From contig CALXLN010000108.1 of the NCBI GenBank assembly GCA_944389215.1, forward strand, positions 1-64,000: a DNA stretch of 64,000 nucleotides, written 5' to 3'. Source of the stretch: an uncultured Opitutales bacterium (GTDB lineage: Bacteria; Verrucomicrobiota; Verrucomicrobiia; Opitutales; Intestinicryptomonadaceae). This document shows, in pieces, positions 9,701-18,226 of this stretch. Position numbers and translations under genes: made by a program. The notes beneath the pieces were generated by a model. It ran no database searches. It was given only the letters and a program-made list of their open reading frames with translations, and was not told where the DNA came from. Position 1 is the stretch's first letter. Each line of letters begins with the position of its first letter.

Positions 9701-11001
9701 AATTTTACGCCGATACAAGCGAGCTTGTTCAAATGCTCAAGAAAGGGCACAACGGCGTGAAATTGGACGAGCAGTCGATGAAGATACTTACTACTTGGAT
9801 AGACTTGAATGTTCCTTGCTACGGGACATGGTCGGAGGTTTACAACAACAAGATACCGGGCAACGGAATAGAACTTCGCAAGAAATATCTGGCAAAATAC
9901 GCAAATCGCCACGACAATCCTGAGGAGATAACCTACGACGGCGGAGTCCAAAAATTCCAGCAGCCCGCTCCCGCGCCAAAGCATCCCAAGGCTGATTTGA
10001 AAGCGGATGGATTCCCGTTTGATGCGAAAAAAGCCAAGGAGATGAAGGCTGCCGCCAATCTGCCCGAAAACTTGGCAATAGATTTGCCCAATGGCATCTC
10101 AATGCGCCTTGTTCTCATACCTGCGGGAAGCTATGTAATGGGAAGCAACGATGGGTTCTTCGACGAAGGTCCCGCGAGCGTGCAGAAAGTGGAAAAGCCT
10201 TTCTATATGGGGCAGTTTGAGGTTACCAATATGCAATATTCAGCCTTTGACAAGAACCACTCGTCAGGGTATTTGGACCGCCATTATAAAGACCACGTAA
10301 ACAGGGGATATCCCGCGAACGAGCCGGATCAAAGCGTAATCAGAGTGAGCTGGAACGAGGCCGTCGAATTCTGCAAATGGCTGTCTGAAAAATGCGGAGT
10401 TGAAGTTTCTCTGCCAACTGAAAAACAGTGGGAATGGGCGGCAAGAGGAGGCTCGGATAAGGACTTCTGGTTCGGCAAGCTTGGCGATAATTACGGGGCG
10501 TTTGAGAATTTCTGCGACGCCCAAGCCGTAAAGTTTGCCGTCAACGGAATCGACCCGCAGCCGCGCGTGAATCCGGAGCCTGAGCTTGCATTCGTGCCTT
10601 ACGATGCGCACGTTGACGACGGCAGCCTATTAATGGCGCCGGTTGGCTCATACAAGCAGAATCCGTTTGGGCTTTACGACATGCAAGGCAACGTTTGCGA
10701 ATGGACTGCCGACAATTATTCTGAAACACTCGGCGGCAATCCGGTAGAAGGCAAGAAGGTTGTCCGCGGCGGCTCCTGGCGCGACCGCGCCAAATGGGCG
10801 CGCGTTTCGATGCGCAAAGACTATGCTCCGTGGCAAAAAGTTTACAATGTGGGAATACGCGTTGTTGTAAACGACGCCGCGGCCGCCGCTAAGAAATTGC
10901 GTTCCGTTGCCCCGATGCAGGATTCTAAAATAACCCGTTTGACAGTTCCCTTAAAAGATAATGTTGCAATTTCCGACGGGGATAAATTGAAAGGAAAGTG
11001 A
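6733..11001 (+). CDS. Secreted multidomain diheme cytochrome c / propeller / FGE-sulfatase-domain protein
   Basis: A 1422-residue exported protein. The order of parts is: signal peptide (about 1-25); a beta-sandwich resembling a galactose-binding-like fold (about 110-215, with VFLNGKSIYKGG); a helical stretch; a beta-propeller of the TolB / hydrazine-synthase-alpha type (about 480-750, with repeated SYDGKKVLYS and DNGRILYTRWE strands); two heme-c sites CVGCH at Cys889 and Cys939; and a C-terminal formylglycine-generating-enzyme-like domain (about 1115-1395, with GNVCEWT and VRGGSW). Proteins of this build are common in PVC bacteria, where the hemes suggest periplasmic electron transfer. The FGE-like domain may be non-catalytic. 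The substrate is unknown. It is followed six bases later by a cupin-like lipoprotein, an operon partner, and starts 75 bases after lsrF. Confidence 0.8.
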   Translation: MKKLFLILVSALAGASLLPGQPCASEADAKSAADKLYVKGGTFTETFEKTRPQYAKWAEEQKKLLSSDVVFSPWRASVNLKAFPGKIADALNPIKTPVDENAVYGGGKVWQIADIQDGESFNLQKYNPRFTGSYLIYLERGIEAKKDTRIAVSFAHMQIAEVFLNGKSIYKGGKHWNGYVPPSILNLDLKKGKNTLVFKFEGAGDKDLKLFYFTPYADPAIFMAKKAEADFNDFTQGLKTVHGMSNSTILLSLFAASENRGSLSSAPDAKFRPTDFYAYPLDFLIERSMFSAGELEKRFNSIKRDATERAFIERIKIFEDGVNALKVESLLGYDVANVRRAMEDIARDYPDYDKDKSLFNKLADFEKRIPSIKQGILAGDAKALKDAEEFRKFADSALLANPILKNYKNWILVKRHGGTRSLGLPQNWQGNSALLAKSWRSNGKRDENAIKSFNDELWSMDISKPGEAKLFFKPEKDNAMMDLDVSYDGKKVLYSTIDDKGLWQIDELDLDSKKVRHITPRIHDQIDNYDGVYLPDGRILYCSTACFVGVPCVAGIDYVPNLYVLDPDAGSPEDIDNTIRQLTFEQDADWMPVVLDNGRILYTRWEYTDNSHYFARILMHMNPDGTAQSSFYGSTSYWPNSLFYCRQIPNDPNKFVGIVSGHHGVARAGELHMFDVSKGTKEESGRVHKFPSYGRKYEARTVDMLVDGKWPRVLHPYPLSEKFVVASVQQAPGTPYGIYLIDKFDNMTLLKKHDSGGHMLEPIPAQARKKPTEIMDKTDPDIDYGYVFLNDIYQGEGLKGVPRGTVKELRIFEYHYCYRDTGGHDLIGNEGSWDVKRIHGTVPVAEDGSAMFKVPANRPIAIQPLDKNGKALALMRSWFTVMPGEVQSCVGCHEGQGMSPTSAPAIAARKKPADIKEFISGVRGYSFVRDVQPVLDKYCVGCHDGSQNERPNFARNIKGWRGFPKSYLSLHPYVRRSGPESNQNMLSPLEFYADTSELVQMLKKGHNGVKLDEQSMKILTTWIDLNVPCYGTWSEVYNNKIPGNGIELRKKYLAKYANRHDNPEEITYDGGVQKFQQPAPAPKHPKADLKADGFPFDAKKAKEMKAAANLPENLAIDLPNGISMRLVLIPAGSYVMGSNDGFFDEGPASVQKVEKPFYMGQFEVTNMQYSAFDKNHSSGYLDRHYKDHVNRGYPANEPDQSVIRVSWNEAVEFCKWLSEKCGVEVSLPTEKQWEWAARGGSDKDFWFGKLGDNYGAFENFCDAQAVKFAVNGIDPQPRVNPEPELAFVPYDAHVDDGSLLMAPVGSYKQNPFGLYDMQGNVCEWTADNYSETLGGNPVEGKKVVRGGSWRDRAKWARVSMRKDYAPWQKVYNVGIRVVVNDAAAAAKKLRSVAPMQDSKITRLTVPLKDNVAISDGDKLKGK

Positions 11002-11007
11002 TAAACA

Positions 11008-11724
11008 ATGAAAAAGTTAAAAAAACTGGCTATTATCTTAATTGCTTTGGCTGCAGTAGCGGCGTTCAGCGGTTGCGCTTCAAGCGGGGCGGGCGGAGCG
11101 TCTTGCCCGGCGCAAGATTCGGCGAATGCGGATTTAAAAACACAAAAGAAAATGACAAAAGATATGTTCTATAAAAACGGAAAATTCGACCAAGAGGCCG
11201 CAAAACAGGCCTATTTTGAAACGATGGAAAAACTCGGCTATCCGATTAGCGATAATCTGCGCGAAAATATGTGGGTTACCGATTTCGAGTTGGGTGATTT
11301 CCCAAATGTCGGTATGGCCGGCATATTCTGGGCGCACGAGAACAAGCACGGGGTTTTCGGGCATGAAATAATCCTTCTTCCCAATCAAATGCTGATAGAG
11401 CACGCGCACGTTGCGCAGGACGGCTTGCCTGCAAAGAACGAATGCTGGCAGGCGCGCGCGGGCGTAACATATTGCTTCGGCGAAACTGGGGAAATGGACG
11501 ACACCCAGTTGCCGGAAGTAAAAGTTCCGGAAAGCCAGAAGAAATTTGTAACAGTACACAAAGTTACAAAGGCGGATTCCAAAAAAGGAAACGTTGTGTG
11601 GCTTAGCCGCATAGGGTCTTTCCACTACCAGATTGCGGGCCCCGAAGGCGCTGTGGTAACGGAGTATGGCGCATACCATAATACTCCGGGCAATAGATAC
11701 ACAAATCCCAAAGTCGGATTCTAA
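11008..11724 (+). CDS. Cupin-like lipoprotein
   Basis: A 238-residue lipoprotein: basic N-terminus, hydrophobic core and a lipobox FSGC with Cys23, then a Ser/Ala/Gly linker. The mature part carries a metal-cupin-like pattern: HAH (about residues 131-133), a Glu in KNECW a few residues later, and His residues near SFHYQ and GAYHN towards the end. D-lyxose-isomerase-like and other sugar-binding cupins look similar, but I cannot assign one. It sits six bases behind the large diheme/FGE protein gene and is closed by strong terminators, so the two act as a pair, probably in the periplasm. Function unknown. Confidence 0.7.
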   Translation: MKKLKKLAIILIALAAVAAFSGCASSGAGGASCPAQDSANADLKTQKKMTKDMFYKNGKFDQEAAKQAYFETMEKLGYPISDNLRENMWVTDFELGDFPNVGMAGIFWAHENKHGVFGHEIILLPNQMLIEHAHVAQDGLPAKNECWQARAGVTYCFGETGEMDDTQLPEVKVPESQKKFVTVHKVTKADSKKGNVVWLSRIGSFHYQIAGPEGAVVTEYGAYHNTPGNRYTNPKVGF

Positions 11725-11736
11725 ACTGCTTTACGA

Positions 11737-11767
11737 GGCGGAGTTGATATTAAAACTCCGCCGTTTT
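11737..11767 (+). terminator. Intrinsic terminator after cupin lipoprotein gene
   Basis: A nine-base-pair stem (GGCGGAGTT at 11737-11745 with AACTCCGCC at 11754-11762) has an eight-base loop and is followed by GTTTTCC. Confidence 0.75.
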
Positions 11768-11783
11768 CCTGCAAATATAAGCA

Positions 11784-11822
11784 AAAAAAGCGCGGCTATT
11801 TTTCCATAGTCGCGCTTTTTTG
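11784..11822. terminator. Bidirectional intrinsic terminator
   Basis: AAAAAAGCGCG...CGCGCTTTTTT forms a long stem bordered by A- and T-runs. It can end transcription from the cupin lipoprotein gene on the + strand and from the propeller lipoprotein gene on the - strand. Confidence 0.8.
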
Positions 11823-11874
11823 CGATAGTTTTACAGCGGAAATTTTTATTCCCTTATTTGCAAGATTCCTGCTT

Positions 11875-11986
11875 TTTGCGGAGAATTGTTTTTATGAGAT
11901 TTTAATTTTCGCTAAAACCCAGTTTATCTGGCGGAGATGCTAGATTTGCGGAAATTGTTTTATAAGCTTTTAATTTTCGCTGAAAC
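11875..11986. repeat. Direct repeat duplicating the 3' end of the propeller lipoprotein gene
   Basis: A segment of about 40 bases occurs at 11875-11917 and again, with a few changes and small gaps, at 11945-11986. The second copy contains the last three sense codons and stop of the - strand gene; the first is a non-coding echo of that tail. Confidence 0.75.
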
Positions 11987-12968
11987 TGTCGGGCAGAAGC
12001 CATCTTGCCTTGTAAAACCGCGCTCCGTCTAATGTTCCAATGGGCGGCATTTCTGAGCCTGCCGTTCTGATTGAAGGCGACCACCAGCTTTCGTCTGCGC
12101 GCATTACAATTATCGTACCTTCATTTATTGATATGCTCTTGATTTTTTCTATATCGGCGACAAAGTGGATTTTCCTTTCGGCAGGGTCGAAAATGTTTAA
12201 CCCTTTCCCCGTCATAAAAAGAAGGTCGCAGTTTTGGACAGCGCATAAGTCGTGTCCGTTGTGTGCTGCGCCTGAAAGCGGAATTGAATCGACTTTCTCA
12301 AGGCTCGGTTTGGGCGTTTGAACATATTTAAACGCCGCAATTTCCTCAAGCCCCATTGCCCAGAGAATTTCTCTTTTTTTATCCCACACAACCGCGTGGG
12401 CGAATTTCAAATAATAGTTTGTTTTCTTCGCGTTTTCGGGCGACGGACAGCCGTTTTTTATGTCAAACAGGCATATGTGGTCGCCGTCGGATGATGCTGT
12501 TACTATGTTTCCGTCGGGCAGAAGGCAGGCGGAGTGCATGTTTCCGGAGTCGTGGGAGTAAAAAACGGCTTTGTTTTTTTCTATATCAATCAAAGCGACG
12601 CCGCCTCCTGAGGCTGTCGCCAAAATTGCAGTCGCATTTTTTACGGGCTTTACATCGCTTAAACATTTAAACCATTTGTAGTGTTCGGGCGCTATAGAAG
12701 TATCGCTGCTCGGCGACCACCTCCAGACAATTGCGCCTTTTTTATTCCAGTCGGATACAGACGCGTCGCATATCAGAATGCTGGAACTTTTTTGTTCGGC
12801 GCATACTATTTTCGAGTTTGGAGGAATCCGGGCGGATGATTTGCCCTCAAACTTCTTTGCAATAGCCGAAGCAAAGTCTTGAGCTTGTTCGCTGGTTGAT
12901 GAACATCCGCTTGCTATTGCAGCCACGGCAATTGCGGCAACTAAAAATTTCAACATTTTCCCTGTCAT
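11970..12968 (-). CDS. Beta-propeller-like lipoprotein (DUF6528-like)
   Basis: A 332-residue lipoprotein with a lipobox ending in SGC (Cys22). The mature part shows repeated blades of the kind ILICDASVSDWNKKG, LLPDGNIVTASSDG and FDIKNG, reading like a seven-bladed propeller that follows one value through several conversions. I believe it resembles DUF6528, but that is from memory. ATG 12956 is an alternative start, with a GGGA just upstream; neither start has ideal spacing. The gene lies downstream of, and on the same strand as, the Gfo/Idh/MocA gene but is separated from it by a terminator. Its 3' end is duplicated in the following spacer. Function unknown. Confidence 0.7.
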   Translation of the reverse strand: MTGKMLKFLVAAIAVAAIASGCSSTSEQAQDFASAIAKKFEGKSSARIPPNSKIVCAEQKSSSILICDASVSDWNKKGAIVWRWSPSSDTSIAPEHYKWFKCLSDVKPVKNATAILATASGGGVALIDIEKNKAVFYSHDSGNMHSACLLPDGNIVTASSDGDHICLFDIKNGCPSPENAKKTNYYLKFAHAVVWDKKREILWAMGLEEIAAFKYVQTPKPSLEKVDSIPLSGAAHNGHDLCAVQNCDLLFMTGKGLNIFDPAERKIHFVADIEKIKSISINEGTIIVMRADESWWSPSIRTAGSEMPPIGTLDGARFYKARWLLPDSFSEN

Positions 12969-12979
12969 TTCCTTAAACT

Positions 12980-13026
12980 AAAAAATATCTCTGGCGATGT
13001 CAATCCGGCACAATCCGCCAGAGATA
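12980..13026 (-). terminator. Intrinsic terminator after Gfo/Idh/MocA gene
   Basis: Ten paired bases (ATCTCTGGCG with CGCCAGAGAT, left arm 12987-12996, right arm 13016-13025) are followed on the - strand by ATTTTTTAG. Confidence 0.8.
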
Positions 13027-13052
13027 ATTTTCCCGGCGCCCAAACAATGGCT

Positions 13053-14501
13053 TTAATACCAGCCGGCGCGCATTGGGGGATTTATAAAGTCGTTGGCCCG
13101 CTTTGAGCCCTTGCAAACCATATTTTCCATATCCCAATAAATATCTTCGCCTGACTGTAGCGCCAGATTCCCAAGTTGCACAACTTCCGTAAGCGGCTGC
13201 ATGTCGGCAAAATTTGACGTCGTATTTTTTATGTCTCCGCGCACGCCCTCAATGAAGTTTAGAAAATGGTTTCCGTATTTTATGCGCGGTTCGGTTTGGC
13301 GAATTGCATCCTTAACGTCTTCCCAGCGCGATTTCGGCAATAATACAGGTTTGCCCATCAAGTGCATTGTGGGCGAATATATTACGCCCTCGCTGCCTAT
13401 AAAAAATATTCCGTCCATAGACAGGTCTTTGTATCCCCTGTCTAATTTTGTGAATTCTTCCGGAAGCGGCGGAAGGAACGATTTATCATATCCTGGCTCC
13501 CAGTTTCCGTCTTTGTCGGGCTTTAAGAATCCGCTGTACCAAGTAAGCTTGACTTTTTCCCCTTGGTTGTCGTTGTCGAAATAGTAGGTTACCTCGTCTT
13601 GAAGCGGAACGGAAATGTGGGTTCCGCCACGTTGGCGCGACGTTACTTTCGACGGGTAGCCCAAATCGAGCGCATGCATGGGAACATCTATTATATGGCA
13701 GCCTATGTCGCCCAGAGAGCCGCTTCCGTACTTGAAGAATCTGCGCCAGTTTAACGGAACTACCCTTTTTGTGTAGGTTGTGGGAATAGCGGTGTTTTGC
13801 CATTTGTCCCAGTCTAGGGTTTCGGGAACAGGATCGGCGGGCGGCCATTGCTTGAAGCCTCCGGGGCGTTCGTTGCATCCGGAAAGCGGCCTGCATGTCC
13901 ACATTACCACTTCTTTGACCTTGCCGATTGCGCCGGCGGCAATCCATTCTTTGGTTATGCGGATTCCGTCTCCCGAATGCACCATGTTGCCCATTTGCGT
14001 TGTTAGAGACTTTTGTTTGGCGAGTTTTGTAAGTTCTCTAATCTGGTAAACCGTATGGCACATGGGCTTCTCAAGATATATCGGAAATCCGTGCTTAAGG
14101 GCGCTCATTGCTATCGAAAAATGCGAGTGGTCGGGAGTGCTTATTACGAGGGCGTCGACCTTGCCTTTTATCTTGCCGAGCATTTCGCGGTAATCGACGA
14201 ATGTTTCGGCGCCGGGCGCATATTTTCTTGCGTTGCCGAAGCCGTAGGCGCCTGTATCGACGTCGCAGATGGCGGTTATTTTTTGCCCTATTTGCAGGGC
14301 GCGGCGCATATTTTGTCCGCCCATCAATCCGCAGCCTATAAAGCCGAGCCTTACGGGATCTTTTTCGTAGGGTTCAAGTTCACGCGGTTTTTCGTTTTTT
14401 TCGCCGGAGGCAGGCTTGCCTTTTGCCCATGCTATAGGCGAAACGGCCAGCGCAAAACCCGCGCAACTTATGTCTCTAAAAAATTTCCTTCTGGTTCCCA
14501 T
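13053..14501 (-). CDS. Gfo/Idh/MocA family oxidoreductase, Tat-exported
   Basis: A 482-residue NAD(P)-dependent sugar dehydrogenase-like protein. The N-terminus carries a Tat twin-arginine signal (RRKFFRD followed by a hydrophobic stretch to about residue 26), so it is exported folded with its cofactor. The Rossmann motif GFIGCGLMGGQN lies near residue 53 and the conserved EKPM near residue 145, whose Lys is the family's catalytic base. C-terminal alpha/beta sheet motifs include GSGSLGDIGCHIID. The start is fixed by GGAGG six bases upstream. Verrucomicrobiota and Planctomycetes carry many such Tat-targeted paralogues, mostly in polysaccharide breakdown. The substrate cannot be told from the sequence. 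Confidence 0.88.
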   Translation of the reverse strand: MGTRRKFFRDISCAGFALAVSPIAWAKGKPASGEKNEKPRELEPYEKDPVRLGFIGCGLMGGQNMRRALQIGQKITAICDVDTGAYGFGNARKYAPGAETFVDYREMLGKIKGKVDALVISTPDHSHFSIAMSALKHGFPIYLEKPMCHTVYQIRELTKLAKQKSLTTQMGNMVHSGDGIRITKEWIAAGAIGKVKEVVMWTCRPLSGCNERPGGFKQWPPADPVPETLDWDKWQNTAIPTTYTKRVVPLNWRRFFKYGSGSLGDIGCHIIDVPMHALDLGYPSKVTSRQRGGTHISVPLQDEVTYYFDNDNQGEKVKLTWYSGFLKPDKDGNWEPGYDKSFLPPLPEEFTKLDRGYKDLSMDGIFFIGSEGVIYSPTMHLMGKPVLLPKSRWEDVKDAIRQTEPRIKYGNHFLNFIEGVRGDIKNTTSNFADMQPLTEVVQLGNLALQSGEDIYWDMENMVCKGSKRANDFINPPMRAGWY

Positions 14502-14724
14502 TTTTTCCTCCGTTTTTTTATGTTATGCGTTCCGAATGACGACCTTTATTAAAATTTCCTCCGCGCGATTTTCAACTTTCTATTTTCATATTTTGTTGGA
14601 CAGTTTACAAGGTTTAACAGCGGAAGGCTCTTTGCGGTAATTAAGGCGGAAACCGTTTTTTTTACAGGGTAAGTTTTTGTTTGAAAGGCGCGGCAGGTTT
14701 GTTAAAGTCCGATAATATTTTATT

Positions 14725-15837
14725 ATGAGACTTCTCGACAGGTATGTGTTTTTTGAATGGCTTAAAATCTTCGTCATAGCCATTGGCGTAACGCTTGGGA
14801 TTTTAGTGCTGCACGACATGTACGGGCACCTTGGAGACTTGTTAAATTGGGGGGCGTCCACAAGGGAAATTTTGTTGTACTACGCATTGTTTATACCAAC
14901 TCTCATTCCCGTAATTTTGCCGATAAGCCTGTTGCTGTCGCTAATATATGTTTTGGGCGCAATGCACAGAAACAACGAAATAACCGCCATGCGCGCGGCG
15001 GGAATGAACGTGTTTAGGATAACTCGCTCGCTTTGGTTTGCAGGGGCGGTATTGTCGGGAATCTTGCTATGGCTGAACGCAGATCTTATTCCGTACTGCA
15101 AGGAAAATTCCAGGACGGTTTTCGATAACGTCAGAATGGAAAAACAAGTGCGCGATGCCAAGGATTTGTCCGAAGTTGGAGTTGTAAACCAATTGTGTTT
15201 TAACAATCGCAGCTCCGGCCGCTTATGGTATATGAACGCTTTTAGCCAGGCTACCAATAAAGGGCGCGGAGTTAGAGTTTCGATTTTGGACGGACGGGGC
15301 AGGGAAATTTCACGCATCATGGCGCGCGAAGGTGTCTACGACGAAACCGAACTTTGCTGGTTCTTTACCGACGGGCAAGAAATCGAGTATGCTCCCGACA
15401 CGCACCGCCCGACAAAAGCCGTAGGTTTCGATAAAAAGTATTATAAGGATTTCAACGAAGAGCCGAATATTATGATTCTTTCCATGCGCCGCCCAAAAGA
15501 TTTGTCCCTATTCGAGGCTAAAACTTTAATAGACTCGATTGGCGCAAAATCCCGCGAGGCTTTGCCGTATTTGGTGCGTTGGTACTCCATTTGGGGTAGC
15601 CCGTTTGCCTGCTTGATTGTGGTGGCGATAGCTATTCCGTTTTCGGTCGCCGGGGTGCGTACAAATCCTATGGTCGGGGTTTCAAAAACATTTGGGCTTT
15701 TCTTCCTTTTTTACGTAATCGACAGCGTAATGACGGCCTTGGGCGGCAGGGGTATTGTTTCCCCTGAAGTCGCGGCGATAGCTCCAAATTTGGCTATGTT
15801 CATCTTTGCTATGTCGCTTTACAGAAAGGCAATCTAA
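14725..15837 (+). CDS. lptG: LPS export ABC transporter permease LptG/LptF (YjgP/YjgQ family)
   Basis: A 370-residue inner-membrane protein starting MRLLDRYVFFEWLK, the classic N-terminus of LptF/LptG. There are three predicted membrane segments before a periplasmic beta-jellyroll domain (about residues 125-270) and three after it. LptF and LptG form the heterodimeric channel that passes lipopolysaccharide from the inner membrane to the LptA bridge, driven by LptB. The motif RNNEITAMRAAG in the first cytoplasmic loop is the coupling helix that meets LptB. LptF and LptG cannot be told apart with certainty by eye; no partner gene is adjacent. purD follows 46 bases later. Confidence 0.85.
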   Translation: MRLLDRYVFFEWLKIFVIAIGVTLGILVLHDMYGHLGDLLNWGASTREILLYYALFIPTLIPVILPISLLLSLIYVLGAMHRNNEITAMRAAGMNVFRITRSLWFAGAVLSGILLWLNADLIPYCKENSRTVFDNVRMEKQVRDAKDLSEVGVVNQLCFNNRSSGRLWYMNAFSQATNKGRGVRVSILDGRGREISRIMAREGVYDETELCWFFTDGQEIEYAPDTHRPTKAVGFDKKYYKDFNEEPNIMILSMRRPKDLSLFEAKTLIDSIGAKSREALPYLVRWYSIWGSPFACLIVVAIAIPFSVAGVRTNPMVGVSKTFGLFFLFYVIDSVMTALGGRGIVSPEVAAIAPNLAMFIFAMSLYRKAI

Positions 15838-15883
15838 CAGAATTCCACTACAAATCGCATCGGAAAATTAACATTCTACATTT

Positions 15884-17176
15884 ATGGAAAATAAAAAATT
15901 GAACGTACTAATAGTCGGCAGCGGAGGCCGCGAACATGCGCTCGTAAAAGCCGTAAAAAAATCGCCTATTTTAGGGAAACTCGTGTGTGCGCCAGGAAAT
16001 GGGGGAATCTCCAAAGATTGTCAAGTCGCCGACGTTAAAGCCGAAGATATTGACGGGATTGTAAAGCTCGCAAAAGACGGAATGTTCGACCTTGTAATAT
16101 GCGGCCCTGAAGTGCCACTATCTATGGGGTTGGCGGACCGTCTGCGCTCAGAGGGAGTGGCTGTGTATGGCCCGTCAAAAAACGGGGCGGTTTTGGAAGC
16201 AAGCAAGGCCTACTCAAAAGATTTTATGAAGAAGTACTCAATTCCGACAGCCCAGGGTACTAATTTCATAGATGTGGATTCGGCGGAAAAATACATTCGT
16301 TCCGCGCCGTTTGACGTGGTGATAAAAGCGAGCGGATTGGCTGCGGGCAAAGGCGTTATTATACCGCAAACCCGCGACGAAGCCGTTGATGCTGCGCGAG
16401 AAATGCTAGAAGGCGAAGCTTTCGGAGACAGCGGCAAAGAAATTGTCATTGAGGAAAAAATGGAAGGCGAGGAAGCCAGCATTATGCTTATGGTTTGCGG
16501 AGACAAATACATAATGCTCCCCGCGAGCCAGGACCACAAGCGCGTGGGCGAAGGCGACACAGGCTTGAATACAGGCGGGATGGGCGCCTACGCTCCTGCG
16601 GCGGTCGCCACTCCGGAAGTTTTGGCGGCAGTCCGCAAAAATATTGTCGAGCCCGTGCTTGCAGGGCTTAAAAACGAGGGAATTGACTATCGCGGAACGC
16701 TTTACGTGGGGATAATGATTACCGCTCAAGGCCCCAAAGTTGTTGAGTTTAATGTAAGGTTCGGAGATCCGGAATGTCAGGTTTTAATGCCGCTTATAGA
16801 GAGCGACGTTTTGGAATTGATGAATGATATTGCAAATGGCAGCCTCGACGAATCCAAAGTAAAGATTTCCGATAAATTTGCCGCAGTGGTTGTGATGTGC
16901 GCCGATGGCTATCCAAATTCCTACCGCAAAGGCGATAAAATCAAGCTTCCGGAAGATTCTGAAATCCCGCAAGGCGGTTGGATTATTCATGCGGGCACAA
17001 AACTTGACGGAGACGAATTGGTAACTTCTGGAGGGAGGGTTTTAGGCCTTACCGGAACCGGTTCTACTTTGCGCGAGGCTTTGGATACTGCGTATGCTCT
17101 TTGCGGAGCCGTTTCGTTTAAAGGCGGATTCTACCGCAAGGATATAGCCCACAGGGAGCTGGAGCGTCAGAAGTAA
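15884..17176 (+). CDS. purD: Phosphoribosylamine-glycine ligase
   Basis: A 430-residue GAR synthetase, normal length. It catalyses the second step of purine synthesis: phosphoribosylamine, glycine and ATP give glycinamide ribonucleotide. The N-terminal domain opens with VGSGGREHALVKA, the ATP-grasp part holds KASGLAAGKGV, the catalytic DHKRVGEGDTGLNTGGMGAYAP and EFNVRFGDPECQ, and the C-terminal domain ends near RKDIAHREL. It stands alone and is closed by a strong terminator at 17200, with no other pur gene nearby. Confidence 0.96.
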   Translation: MENKKLNVLIVGSGGREHALVKAVKKSPILGKLVCAPGNGGISKDCQVADVKAEDIDGIVKLAKDGMFDLVICGPEVPLSMGLADRLRSEGVAVYGPSKNGAVLEASKAYSKDFMKKYSIPTAQGTNFIDVDSAEKYIRSAPFDVVIKASGLAAGKGVIIPQTRDEAVDAAREMLEGEAFGDSGKEIVIEEKMEGEEASIMLMVCGDKYIMLPASQDHKRVGEGDTGLNTGGMGAYAPAAVATPEVLAAVRKNIVEPVLAGLKNEGIDYRGTLYVGIMITAQGPKVVEFNVRFGDPECQVLMPLIESDVLELMNDIANGSLDESKVKISDKFAAVVVMCADGYPNSYRKGDKIKLPEDSEIPQGGWIIHAGTKLDGDELVTSGGRVLGLTGTGSTLREALDTAYALCGAVSFKGGFYRKDIAHRELERQK

Positions 17177-17199
17177 AACAATTTGGTTTAAAACAAAAG

Positions 17200-17223
17200 C
17201 GGCGCTGCGGGCGCCGTTTTTTT
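17200..17223 (+). terminator. Intrinsic terminator after purD
   Basis: CGGCGC at 17200-17205 pairs with GCGCCG at 17211-17216 around a five-base loop, followed by a run of seven T. Confidence 0.85.
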
Positions 17224-17452
17224 ATGCCTTAAGCGAAATGCGCGCTCCGCATTTTAAAGAGGAATTTTTATAGCCCTTGAAATTCGGGAATGTCCAAGGG
17301 CGGACGCGGAACGCAAACTTTCCAATGGCAAAAGTATTTGCCGTTGGAAGCGCAGCCGACTTTCATATGTATCGTCGCCGGCAAAATAAAATGTTTTCTT
17401 TTTCTTGTTCTTGATTTGTAAAATAGTTTCCCCATACTGACGCTTCGCAATT

Positions 17453-18226
17453 ATGTTTCAGATAATAGAAAGTTCAAGTGCCGGAAATTGCGCCTTTCTT
17501 CAATACGATGGCTTAAACATTCTTGTCGACGCAGGAGTGGGGGTGCGCCGCGTTGGCGCGTATCTTGCCTCATTGGGGCTTGAAATCGGGGACATAGACG
17601 CCGTTTTTATAACCCATGAACACTCCGACCATTGCAAAGCTCTAAAAAATTTGGTGAAATACAGAGGAATAAAAATCTTTGCAAACCGTCTTACTGCAGA
17701 ATCAATCCGTTACAGCATACCGGAAACAAAGGTTCTTAATTGGCAAATATTTGAAACGGGGCGCCCTTTTGACTTCTACGGAATTTCCGTTACGGCTTTT
17801 TCCATACCCCACGACACAAGCGACGCGGTAGGTTATTGCTTCGGCTGCGGAAAAAGAAATTTGGTGTGGATGACGGATTTGGGCAAGGTTACGCTGTCGG
17901 TAATGGATGTGGCGGCGCGGGCGAATGTACTCGTTTTGGAAAGCAATTATTGCCCGGTTTTATTGGATAATTCTTCGCGCCCTTACAATTTGAAAATGCG
18001 CATAAAAAGTTCGCATGGGCATCTTTCTAACGCCGATGCGATAGAGCTTATGGCGGCTCTCGACGCTTCTAAAGTTGAAAAAATTTTTTTAGCCCATATA
18101 TCGCGCGAATGCAATAATACGGAACACATCCGCGAGCTTCTAAAATCTTCCGGCAAGCTTTCAGCAATTCTAAACCGTATAGAAATAGTTCCACCGTTTT
18201 CTTGCAACAGTTCGGTTTTCGAATAG
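17453..18226 (+). CDS. MBL-fold metallohydrolase, WalJ/YycJ-like
   Basis: A 257-residue metallo-beta-lactamase fold protein. The dinuclear metal motif THEHSDHCKAL lies near residue 53. Further ligands are the Asp in VWMTDLGK near residue 143, and a His in SHGHLSNADA or LAHISRECN towards the C-terminus. The N-terminal SSSAGNCAFL and the ESNY segment mark the YycJ/WalJ subfamily, whose Gram-positive member is tied to cell-wall and cell-division control through an unclear substrate, possibly a nucleic acid. The start ATG 17453 has no clear ribosome site. It is monocistronic by spacing. Confidence 0.85.
   Translation: MFQIIESSSAGNCAFLQYDGLNILVDAGVGVRRVGAYLASLGLEIGDIDAVFITHEHSDHCKALKNLVKYRGIKIFANRLTAESIRYSIPETKVLNWQIFETGRPFDFYGISVTAFSIPHDTSDAVGYCFGCGKRNLVWMTDLGKVTLSVMDVAARANVLVLESNYCPVLLDNSSRPYNLKMRIKSSHGHLSNADAIELMAALDASKVEKIFLAHISRECNNTEHIRELLKSSGKLSAILNRIEIVPPFSCNSSVFE

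Noticed and set aside
17268-17450. 60-codon - strand frame with three Cys near its end, before the MBL-fold gene
   Set aside because: There is no ribosome site and no family match; too little to call, though the inner 32-codon part looks less random than most.
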